Assembly: GCF_003867075.1 (NCBI RefSeq)
Contig: NZ_CP032544.1
Coordinates: 1,482,001-1,546,000, forward strand
Source of the DNA: Tenacibaculum mesophilum
GTDB lineage: Bacteria > Bacteroidota > Bacteroidia > Flavobacteriales > Flavobacteriaceae
Length of the DNA stretch: 64,000 bases
Direction: 5' to 3'
Positions 17,564 to 25,193 of the stretch are shown here, one piece after another. Each line of letters opens with the position of its first letter. Positions within the stretch are counted from its first letter, which is position 1. The notes below the pieces were generated by a model, which was not told the DNA's origin, did not search any database, and saw nothing but the letters and a program-made list of their open reading frames with translations. Made by a program: the position numbers and the translations under genes.

Positions 17564-19963
17564 TTAAAAATCTACAATAACACCTATACGAGGTAAGGCT
17601 CTACCTGTTGTACTTTCTATTTCTTCTAGTAAATATCTTGAACTATCGTTAGGATCGGTCACTCTTCCATTTCCATCTTCAATAGGTAATAAAAATGGTT
17701 GCTGTTTAGAGCTACTAGCATATATATTTTGAACATCTAAATACAAGTTAATAGCCGCTTTTTTTAAGAACCATGTTTTATCTACACGTATATCTAATTG
17801 TGTATACGTATCTAATCTTTCTGTGTTTAGTTTGGTATAATCTAAAATTCCGCCGTTTTGCACATCGTAATTATCTTTTAAAGAAGAAGCGTCTAAATTG
17901 TATGGCGTATAAGGTTTACCACCAACTAATCGAAATTTCGTTCCTATTTCCCAGTTTCTGTTTAGTTTTTTTCCTGCTGTAATTGTTAGTAAGTGTTTAT
18001 TATCCCAAGTTGAGGGAATATAGGCTCCTTGTGCATCTTTAAATTCACTTCTCACAAAAGTATACGACGCTATTCCGTACAATCCACTATACGATTTCTT
18101 TTGTGCTAACAACTCAAAACCATATGCTCTACCCTCAGAGGTTGAACTTACTGCTTCGTTTCCTATAATACCAAAATCAGCACCTAGGTTTGCTAGACTT
18201 ATTTTGTTTCTTATTGAAAATGGATAGTTTTTATATCCTTTATAAAACCCTTCAAAAGTTATTTTTGAACTTGTATCAGGCTTATAACTCAATCCACTTA
18301 CAAAATGATCTGATTGTATGTACTTCAATCCATTTTTATTCTCAAACTCTCCTATATCGTTTTTATATCCTAATACTGTATACGATGGTAATTGATAATA
18401 ACGACCTACTGAAGAACTCACCGTCCATTTTTCAGATAAATTATAACTTAACGACAATCGTGGTGAAAATTGGTTAAATGGATTTTTCATTTCTGAATTG
18501 TAATCAATCCCGTCCATTCTAACTCCAAAAGAAACTCCTAACTTTTCATCTAAATATCTTTTTGATACTTGTCCGAAAACTCCATATTTCACAAAGTCTA
18601 TGGCTGAATTAAAATCATAAATAATAACTCCATCTGAATTAGCATTTTTTTGATAATTACTATTCGTATACCTCGCTGTTTCTAAATTAAAACCTAAGTT
18701 AAAATCAATTTTGTTAGCAGTTTCAAAGCTATTTTCATATCGCAATTTATTTTCTATTTCTTTAGATGAATAATCTAACAATAAGTTTGCTGGTATTTCT
18801 TCATTTAAAAAGTACTTTACTGCCTTGTTTTTCCATTCATTTCTACTTAATACAACTAAGTGTGTCGAGCTTGGAGCAAAGTACTTATAACTGGCTCCTA
18901 CCGTATAATTCCATTGACTGTTTACGGGAACAGAGTTTAAAATAACTTTATTTCTCTTTATCGTTTCTAAATCTGTTTCACCATCATTTACCTCTTTATT
19001 AATTTCAAAATCATCAATAGCACCCAAAGCAACTATTGATAATTCACTGTTTTTTGATAATTGCGATTTAACATTCACTTGAAAATCGCTGTATGTTGGT
19101 AAAAAAGGAAGTTTTATCAACTTAAATAAAAATTGTAAATACGATTGTCGAGCAGAAAACATAAAGGTTGTGTTCTTTCCTAATGGACCATCTAAGGTAA
19201 TTCCTGCGTCCGAAGTTCCAATAGTTGCCCTTGTATTTAGTGAATTTGGGTTTCCTCTTTTTTGAGTAAACTCTATAACAGAACTTAAAGAGTTACCCCT
19301 ATTAGCAGGAAAAGCACTTGAATAAAAATCTACCTTACGAATTAAATCTGCATTCATAATTCCAACTGGTCCACCAGTTGCTCCTTGTGTTTGGAAGTGG
19401 TTTATTACAGGAACTTCAATTCCATCTAAATAAAACTTATTTTCAGAAGTTGCTCCTCCTCTAATAATAATATCATTTCTAAATCCAGGATTAGAAGCTA
19501 CTCCTGGAAAAGACTGAATAACCTTTAAGACATCTCTATTTCCTCCAGGGTTCTTTTCTATTTCTGCTATACCCAAACTTTGAAGCGATAAAGGGCTATC
19601 TACAGACTCTTTAAATAGTGGTGCTTGTATTTCAACTTCTTTTAACTGTGTTGCATCTTCAATTAACTCCAAGGTTATATATGGCGAATTATCTTTAGTA
19701 ACTAAATACTCGTCAGAAATTAACGTTTTATAACCTACAAACGATGCTTGTATTTTATTATACCCTAAAGGGACATTACTCAATTCAAACTCTCCATTTT
19801 CATTTGAAACTGTCCCTATTTCTGTTCCGTGTACTAAAATATTTACAAAAGGAAGCACTTCTCTTGTTTTAGAATCAATAACCTTCCCTGAAATTCCTCC
19901 TTCATTTTGGGACATTCCAGTAAACGACTGAAGTAAAACTAAGAATATCAACACTTTTTTCAT
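17564..19963 (-). CDS. TonB-dependent outer membrane receptor with carboxypeptidase-like N-terminal domain
   Basis: 799 residues from the ATG at 19963, where the signal peptide MKKVLIFLVLLQSFTGMSQ begins; a longer frame start at 19987 would put eight residues before it. The carboxypeptidase-like domain is at about 25-110 (ISGKVIDSKTREVLPFVNILVHG). The plug carries IIIRGGATSENKFYLDGIEV, and the barrel ends in the aromatic residue Phe (IGVIVDF) as required for insertion by BAM. No SusD-like gene is adjacent. The substrate is unknown. Confidence 0.88.
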   Translation of the reverse strand: MKKVLIFLVLLQSFTGMSQNEGGISGKVIDSKTREVLPFVNILVHGTEIGTVSNENGEFELSNVPLGYNKIQASFVGYKTLISDEYLVTKDNSPYITLELIEDATQLKEVEIQAPLFKESVDSPLSLQSLGIAEIEKNPGGNRDVLKVIQSFPGVASNPGFRNDIIIRGGATSENKFYLDGIEVPVINHFQTQGATGGPVGIMNADLIRKVDFYSSAFPANRGNSLSSVIEFTQKRGNPNSLNTRATIGTSDAGITLDGPLGKNTTFMFSARQSYLQFLFKLIKLPFLPTYSDFQVNVKSQLSKNSELSIVALGAIDDFEINKEVNDGETDLETIKRNKVILNSVPVNSQWNYTVGASYKYFAPSSTHLVVLSRNEWKNKAVKYFLNEEIPANLLLDYSSKEIENKLRYENSFETANKIDFNLGFNLETARYTNSNYQKNANSDGVIIYDFNSAIDFVKYGVFGQVSKRYLDEKLGVSFGVRMDGIDYNSEMKNPFNQFSPRLSLSYNLSEKWTVSSSVGRYYQLPSYTVLGYKNDIGEFENKNGLKYIQSDHFVSGLSYKPDTSSKITFEGFYKGYKNYPFSIRNKISLANLGADFGIIGNEAVSSTSEGRAYGFELLAQKKSYSGLYGIASYTFVRSEFKDAQGAYIPSTWDNKHLLTITAGKKLNRNWEIGTKFRLVGGKPYTPYNLDASSLKDNYDVQNGGILDYTKLNTERLDTYTQLDIRVDKTWFLKKAAINLYLDVQNIYASSSKQQPFLLPIEDGNGRVTDPNDSSRYLLEEIESTTGRALPRIGVIVDF

Positions 19964-20049
19964 ATCAAAATATTTAAGATTTAACAAAAATACACATTAT
20001 GTTTAACAAAAAACAAAAAATATTAAACAACATAATTATACAAACAAAA

Positions 20050-20076
20050 AAACTCAATCGATATGATTGAGTTTTT
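20050..20076 (-). terminator. Terminator after tRNA-Tyr
   Basis: 10-bp stem AAACTCAATC / GATTGAGTTT (20050-20059 with 20065-20074), then a T run on the minus strand. It lies directly after the tRNA-Tyr 3' end. Confidence 0.75.
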
Positions 20077-20077
20077 G

Positions 20078-20160
20078 TGGGGAGAGCAGGATTCGAACCT
20101 GCGAAGTCGTAAGACAACGGAGTTACAGTCCGTCCCATTTGGCCGCTCTGGAATCTCCCC
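20078..20160 (-). tRNA. tRNA-Tyr (anticodon GTA)
   Basis: 83 nt with a long variable arm, as expected for tRNA-Tyr. The acceptor stem GGGGAGA pairs with TCTCCCC and the discriminator is A. The anticodon loop reads CTGTAAC (GTA). The T-arm contains GGTTCGAATCC. CCA is not fully encoded. Confidence 0.95.
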
Positions 20161-20173
20161 AAAGCTTTTTAAA

Positions 20174-20202
20174 AAAGCTTCTCATTTGTTAAGAGAAGCT
20201 TT
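20174..20202 (-). terminator. Hairpin after tRNA-Lys
   Basis: 10-bp stem AAAGCTTCTC / GAGAAGCTTT (20174-20183 with 20193-20202) followed on the minus strand by a T run. It lies between the two tRNAs, so it is likely a terminator or a processing site. Confidence 0.6.
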
Positions 20203-20206
20203 ATAG

Positions 20207-20279
20207 TGACCGGGCTGGGGCTCGAACCCAGGACCCTCTCCTTAAAAGGGAGATGCTCTACCAACTGAGCTACCCGGTC
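20207..20279 (-). tRNA. tRNA-Lys (anticodon TTT)
   Basis: 73 nt. The acceptor stem GACCGGG pairs with CCCGGTC and the discriminator is A. The D-arm reads GCTCAGTTGGTAGAGC, the anticodon loop CTTTTAA (TTT), and the T-loop GGTTCGAGCC. CCA is not encoded. Confidence 0.95.
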
Positions 20280-20412
20280 ATTTTTTGCTTTTGCTATTCT
20301 GCGTTTGCGGGTGCAAATATAGAAGCTTTTATTGTTCCCACAAACATTTTTTAGAAGTTTTTTTGAAAATTTTTTAATGTTTTTTGTTACCTATTAATTA
20401 ACAGAAAGTTAC

Positions 20413-21177
20413 CTAAACATCATTTAAGTATGCTTTTCTTACTTTTTTAAATAAATTAGATGAATACACAAAATCTACCACTGCTTCATTATCTGTTTTG
20501 AAGATTTCTTTATGTGATCCTTCCCATGCTTTGACTCCATTTTTTAGAAAAACAATCTTATCTCCTATTTCCATCACCGAATTCATATCATGTGTATTTA
20601 TTACTGTAGTAATTTTATACTCATCGGTAATTTCTTGAATTAGGTTATCTATAACAATAGACGTTTGCGGATCTAAACCTGAGTTAGGCTCATCACAAAA
20701 CAAATATTTAGGCTTCATTACAATTGCACGGGCAATTGCTACACGTTTTTGCATTCCTCCAGATAATTCAGCAGGAAACTTTTTATTTGAATTTTCTAAG
20801 TTTACACGGTTCAACACAAAATTCACCCTGTCTAGCATTTCACTTTCGGGTTGTTTGGTAAACATTTTTAAAGGAAACATTATATTCTCTTCTACTGTTT
20901 GAGAATCAAACAAGGCACTTCCTTGAAATACCATTCCTAATTCTTGACGAAATTGACGTTTATCTTCTATCGTCATATCAGTATTCGCAAGTCCATCATA
21001 AACAATGGTTCCTTGCTCTGGTGTGTGTAAGCCAATTAATGATTTTAAAAATACTGTTTTACCTGAACCACTCTGACCAATAATTAAACTTGTTTCTCCT
21101 GGTTTAAATGAAGTTGTTATCCCCTTTAAAATCTCAACACCATTAAATCCTTTGTGTAAATTATTTACTTCTATCAT
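20413..21177 (-). CDS. MlaF-like ABC transporter ATP-binding protein
   Basis: 254 residues from the ATG at 21177 (MIEVNNLHKGF). The frame is open further upstream, but that part overlaps the permease gene. Walker A is GQSGSGKT, the signature motif is LSGGMQKR, and Walker B is YLFCDEP; the H-loop His is in INTHDM. It is the ATPase of an Mla/MCE-type lipid transporter that moves phospholipids between the membranes. Its start overlaps the stop of the MlaE-like gene (TAATG), so translation is coupled. No MCE substrate-binding gene is adjacent in this window. Confidence 0.9.
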   Translation of the reverse strand: MIEVNNLHKGFNGVEILKGITTSFKPGETSLIIGQSGSGKTVFLKSLIGLHTPEQGTIVYDGLANTDMTIEDKRQFRQELGMVFQGSALFDSQTVEENIMFPLKMFTKQPESEMLDRVNFVLNRVNLENSNKKFPAELSGGMQKRVAIARAIVMKPKYLFCDEPNSGLDPQTSIVIDNLIQEITDEYKITTVINTHDMNSVMEIGDKIVFLKNGVKAWEGSHKEIFKTDNEAVVDFVYSSNLFKKVRKAYLNDV

Positions 21178-21917
21178 TAGGTTAATAACATTTGAGTTAA
21201 GAAATAGTTCGCTATAACAATAAGCACTGTAGTCCAAACTACAGACTGTGTACTTGCTTTTCCAACTTCTAATGAACCTCCTTTTACATAATATCCATGA
21301 TAGGAAGGCACTGTAGCAATTAAAAAAGCAAAAACCACTGTTTTTATCAACGCATAGGTTATAAGAAACGGATCAAAATCTAATTGAACTCCTGCTATAT
21401 AATCTGCTCCAGAAAACAAACCCGATAATACCCCTGCCATCCATCCGCCAAAAATTCCTAAAAACATTCCTAGAATTATTAAAAACGGATAAAAGAAAAC
21501 TGTAGCTATTATTTTAGGAAGCACTAAATAGTTTAATGAGTTAATTCCCATCACCTCAAGTGCATCAATTTGCTCTGTAACACGCATAGTTCCAATACTT
21601 GAAGTTATATACGAACCTACTTTACCTGCTAAAATAATAGAACAAAATGTAGGTGCAAACTCTAAAATTACTGATCGTTTTGCTGCAAAACCAATCAACG
21701 ATTTTGGTATAAACGGACTTTCTAAATTCAATGCTGTTTGCAAGGCGATTACCCCTCCAATAAAAAACGATATAAAAGCTATAATTCCTATCGACTTATG
21801 CCCCAACTCATCTACTTCTCTAAATAAAGCTTCCCGAAATACTCTTGCTCTTTGTGGCTTTGAAAAAACCTGTTTTAGCATTGAAAAGTATTTACCAATA
21901 TGCTCAATGTAATTCAT
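21177..21917 (-). CDS. MlaE-like ABC transporter permease
   Basis: 246 residues with five predicted transmembrane segments. It carries the MlaE signature around FAPTFCSIILAGKVGSYITSSIGTMRVTEQIDALEVMGINSL (a family-wide conserved stretch). It forms the inner-membrane part of an Mla-type lipid transporter with the coupled downstream ATPase. It is divergent from pafA, 119 bp away. Confidence 0.9.
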   Translation of the reverse strand: MNYIEHIGKYFSMLKQVFSKPQRARVFREALFREVDELGHKSIGIIAFISFFIGGVIALQTALNLESPFIPKSLIGFAAKRSVILEFAPTFCSIILAGKVGSYITSSIGTMRVTEQIDALEVMGINSLNYLVLPKIIATVFFYPFLIILGMFLGIFGGWMAGVLSGLFSGADYIAGVQLDFDPFLITYALIKTVVFAFLIATVPSYHGYYVKGGSLEVGKASTQSVVWTTVLIVIANYFLTQMLLT

Positions 21918-22005
21918 TAAATGAAATATATTTTTTCTTTTTGCTAAAGTATTAAAAAACCATTAACTCATCGCCTTATTTATAAGTTTTAGCTTGCTTT
22001 TTATG

Positions 22006-22013
22006 TACCTTTG
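22006..22013 (+). promoter_or_regulatory. -7 element TACCTTTG of the pafA promoter
   Basis: Exact TAnnTTTG match 23 bp before the ATG. No good TTTG is found at the -33 position. Confidence 0.5.
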
Positions 22014-22036
22014 AGTTTTAATTTTCAAAAAACAAA

Positions 22037-23674
22037 ATGAGAAAAATAGCTTTTTTAGCAGCTATAATATGTTTAACCAGCTGCTCTGTTAATAAAAAAA
22101 CAAATACTCAAAAACCAAAACTAGTAGTTGGTGTTGTTGTTGACCAAATGCGTTACGATTACCTTACTCGTTTTGCTAATAGATATGGTAACGACGGTTT
22201 TAAACGTTTACTTAGAGAAGGATACTCTTTAGAAAACGCTCATTACAATTATATTCCTACTTACACTGCTGTAGGGCATACTTCTATTTACACAGGAACA
22301 ACGCCTACTAATCATGGAATTATTAGCAACCATTGGTATGATAAATATTTAAAGAAAACTATTTATTGTGTTGATGATAATAACTATAACACTGTTGGTA
22401 ATAACGGTGAAGGAGGAAAAAAGTCTCCTTATAGAATGTTAACTACTACAGTAACCGATCAGTTGAAACTAGCTCAAAACATGAATGGTAAAACCATTGG
22501 TATTGCCATAAAAGATCGTTCTGCTATTTTACCTGCAGGACACACAGCTAACGCTGCTTATTGGTTTGACGGTGGTGATAAAGGGCAATGGATTTCTTCT
22601 TCTTTTTACTTAAATGAATTACCTACTTGGGTACAAGAGTTCAATGCTTCAGGGAAAGCTGATGAATATTTAAGTAAACCATGGGAAACTTTATATGATA
22701 TTAGTACGTATACCCAAAGTATTGATGATGATAATAACTTTGAAGTAACTTTCAAAGGGGAGGAAAAGCCAGTTTTTCCGCACGACATTCCAACGTTAAG
22801 AAAGAGCAATAATAATTACAGTATAATAAAAGGGATTCCTGCTGGTAATTCTATTACTACTGATTTTGCTAAAGCGGCTATTATTGGTGAAAACTTAGGA
22901 AAATCTGAGTACACTGACTTTTTAGCAGTTAGTTATTCTTCAACCGATTATGTTGGACATCAGTTTGGAGTTGCTTCCAAAGAAATTGAAGATACGTATT
23001 TACGCTTAGATCAAGATTTAGCTGATTTATTTAAGTTTTTAGACACACAGGTTGGAAAAGACAACTATACATTATTCTTAACTGCCGATCATGCTGCAGT
23101 ACAAGTTCCTTCATACTTAGAATCTTTAAAAATACCTGCTGGTTATGTAAAGCCTGTTGCTTTCAAAAACTTTTTAAATGAAATTACCTTAAAACATTTT
23201 AAATCGGATGAAATCATTGAAAACGTTTCAAACTTTCAAGTGTTCTTAAATAAAGATAAGATTAGAGAGTTAAACCTTGACTATGAAAATGTAGCACAAA
23301 CCATAGCGGATGAAGCTATTAATCATAAAAAGATATACAAATCGGTAACTGCTAGAACCATGCAAACCACAACGTTTACTAACGGAATTTTACATGTATT
23401 ACAAAACGGTTACAATCAAAAGTTTTCGGGTGATGTTATTTTAATCCCTAATCCGTCAACTATTGCTAGTAGTTCAAAAAAAGGGACTACGCATGGTTCT
23501 GGATACTCGTACGATACACACATTCCGATGATTTTTTATGGAAATGGAATTAAGCAAGGAGTTTCTAAAAAGAAATATGAAATTGTAGATATTGCTCCAA
23601 CGATTTCTAATTTATTACAGATAGAATTCCCTAATGGATGTTCTGGAAAGATTATTGAAGAGGTTCTTGAATAA
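22037..23674 (+). CDS. pafA: PafA-type alkaline phosphatase, lipoprotein
   Basis: 545 residues with a lipoprotein signal (ICLTSC, Cys16). VGVVVDQMRYDY supplies metal-binding Asp38. The nucleophile is probably Thr77 in NYIPTYTAVGHTS. Asn98 in IISNHW and the K-x-R pair in AIKDRSAIL match the phosphate-binding Asn, Lys and Arg of Elizabethkingia PafA. The second metal site is in TADHAA and HGSGYSYDTHIPM. PafA is a broad phosphomonoesterase of Bacteroidota. It is often expressed even when phosphate is present, giving access to organic phosphorus. It has its own promoter and a strong terminator. Confidence 0.92.
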   Translation: MRKIAFLAAIICLTSCSVNKKTNTQKPKLVVGVVVDQMRYDYLTRFANRYGNDGFKRLLREGYSLENAHYNYIPTYTAVGHTSIYTGTTPTNHGIISNHWYDKYLKKTIYCVDDNNYNTVGNNGEGGKKSPYRMLTTTVTDQLKLAQNMNGKTIGIAIKDRSAILPAGHTANAAYWFDGGDKGQWISSSFYLNELPTWVQEFNASGKADEYLSKPWETLYDISTYTQSIDDDNNFEVTFKGEEKPVFPHDIPTLRKSNNNYSIIKGIPAGNSITTDFAKAAIIGENLGKSEYTDFLAVSYSSTDYVGHQFGVASKEIEDTYLRLDQDLADLFKFLDTQVGKDNYTLFLTADHAAVQVPSYLESLKIPAGYVKPVAFKNFLNEITLKHFKSDEIIENVSNFQVFLNKDKIRELNLDYENVAQTIADEAINHKKIYKSVTARTMQTTTFTNGILHVLQNGYNQKFSGDVILIPNPSTIASSSKKGTTHGSGYSYDTHIPMIFYGNGIKQGVSKKKYEIVDIAPTISNLLQIEFPNGCSGKIIEEVLE

Positions 23675-23704
23675 CAGATTTGGAAAAGCATAGACAAGAA
23701 ATAG

Positions 23705-23742
23705 AAAACGCCATTTTGATAAAATCAAAATGGCGTTTTTAT
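23705..23742 (+). terminator. Terminator after pafA
   Basis: 16-bp perfect stem AAAACGCCATTTTGAT / ATCAAAATGGCGTTTT with a 3-nt loop and a T run on the plus strand; A's on the other side let it act both ways. Confidence 0.85.
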
Positions 23743-23782
23743 TTAATTAATTCATTTCCTAATTATCAAATTAACATATTGT

Positions 23783-23938
23783 TTAATTCGGATTGTTTAA
23801 TATAATTAGCGCTGCTATAACTCCTGGGACCCATCCACAAAGTGTTAATAAAAACACTATTATAATTGATCCACAACCTTTACCTATCACTGCCAACGGT
23901 GGAAAAAATATTGCTAATAAAACTCTTAATAAACTCAT
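23783..23938 (-). CDS. YqaE/Pmp3-family small membrane protein
   Basis: 51 residues, two hydrophobic segments. It matches the Pmp3 pattern: LLAIFFPPLAVIGKGCG, then TLCGWVPGVIAALII. These small inner-membrane proteins are linked to stress tolerance and membrane potential in bacteria, yeasts and plants. It is a stand-alone gene between the pafA terminator and the DoxX-like gene. The start is an ATG at 23938. Confidence 0.9.
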   Translation of the reverse strand: MSLLRVLLAIFFPPLAVIGKGCGSIIIVFLLTLCGWVPGVIAALIILNNPN

Positions 23939-24073
23939 AGTACTTTTTTAGTTAGTATACTTAAAAGACGAGTTAATTAGAATTTTGTTACACTTGTGTT
24001 AAAAACATATAAGTTTACTTAATCTAACTAATATATTCTGCTAATGCATGCAAACTGCTTTAAAAGGAAATTA

Positions 24074-24105
24074 TTTGCTGTGATATAGGAATGTCAATAT
24101 ATTTG
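24074..24105 (+). promoter_or_regulatory. Full Bacteroidota promoter for the DoxX-like gene
   Basis: TTTG at 24074-24077, a 20-bp spacer, then TATATTTG at 24098-24105. This is the best -33/-7 pair seen in the window, 29 bp before the proposed TTG start. Confidence 0.65.
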
Positions 24106-24134
24106 AGAATTATTTAAATTTAAATTCAAAAAAA

Positions 24135-25109
24135 TTGACATTTTCGAAAAAGAATATTTTGTATCTATTAAGAGTATTTTGTAGGTACTACATTGCCCTT
24201 CAAATGTTTTCTTATGCATTTGCTAAAATCCTTAAAACACAATTTAATTTAGGTTTTTCATCAACCATTGATGAGAATGTAAACAGCTTTAATGGTTTAA
24301 TGCTCACTTGGCATTATTATGGTTATTCTAGAACTTATGGATTAATCATTGCTGGCGTTCAAATAGCATCAGCTTTATTCTTATTATTTAGAAAAACTGA
24401 ACGTATTGGAGTCATACTTTTCCTCAGTTTCATGGTTAATATCTTATTGATAAATTACTTTTATGAAATTGATGGCGCTAAACCTATGTCAATTAGATTG
24501 ACAATCATGGGATTCTTCCTTTTGCTTTCAGATTGGAAAGCCTTGACAAACTACTTTTTAAAATCTACCTCAAAAGAGTCTCTTATTCCTGAATTAATAC
24601 CTACTAAACTAAAAGTTTTTTATTGGGGTAAATTTCTAATCATTCCTTGTATGATACTATACGGGTATATACACATCAATAACCTCAAAGAAGAATACAT
24701 GGTTAAAAACGAGCTTTTTGGAGTATGGGAGATTACCCCAAGAAATACTAAAACCAAAATTGACAAACTTTATATTGAATTTAACAATAGAGTAAAGGTT
24801 AGGGATACATCTGATAATTTCTATTATGGAAAAATAGAACTCGATGATAAAAACAAAAAATTAAAGCTAAAAGTAAAACATTACTCCGATAGAGCCTATA
24901 ACTTTATTCAAGATAGTTTAAAAAAATTGACTATTAAAGAAGATAATCTTAAAGAAACTAAGAGTAATATTCGAGAGTATTATAACTCCAGAAAAAATAC
25001 GCTACCCATAGAACTGTGTTTTAAATATGAGTTAAAAAATGATTCTTTGAATTTAATTGGAAAAAGAAGAAACACTTATTTAAATATTACTCATAAGTAT
25101 AAAAATTAA
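24135..25109 (+). CDS. DoxX-like multi-pass membrane protein with C-terminal soluble domain
   Basis: 324 residues from a TTG start; the promoter 30 bp upstream and the first helix beginning at residue 8 support it. The next ATG is at residue 24, inside the first helix. Four or five membrane segments in residues 8-190 resemble DoxX-type quinone-reductase-like membrane proteins (YYIALQMFSYAFAKIL). The C-terminal 120 residues are charged and soluble. This is a weak family call; the function is unknown. Confidence 0.6.
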   Translation: MTFSKKNILYLLRVFCRYYIALQMFSYAFAKILKTQFNLGFSSTIDENVNSFNGLMLTWHYYGYSRTYGLIIAGVQIASALFLLFRKTERIGVILFLSFMVNILLINYFYEIDGAKPMSIRLTIMGFFLLLSDWKALTNYFLKSTSKESLIPELIPTKLKVFYWGKFLIIPCMILYGYIHINNLKEEYMVKNELFGVWEITPRNTKTKIDKLYIEFNNRVKVRDTSDNFYYGKIELDDKNKKLKLKVKHYSDRAYNFIQDSLKKLTIKEDNLKETKSNIREYYNSRKNTLPIELCFKYELKNDSLNLIGKRRNTYLNITHKYKN

Positions 25110-25193
25110 TACTTTATCAACATAAATAATAGCTGCTTAAAATTAAGCAGCTATTACACTACTAGTTTATATCCACCTAGCCTACACAAACCA

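Noticed and set aside
20161..20202. Possible third small RNA between the tRNAs
   Set aside because: Only a terminator-like hairpin is present, with no clover-leaf or promoter.
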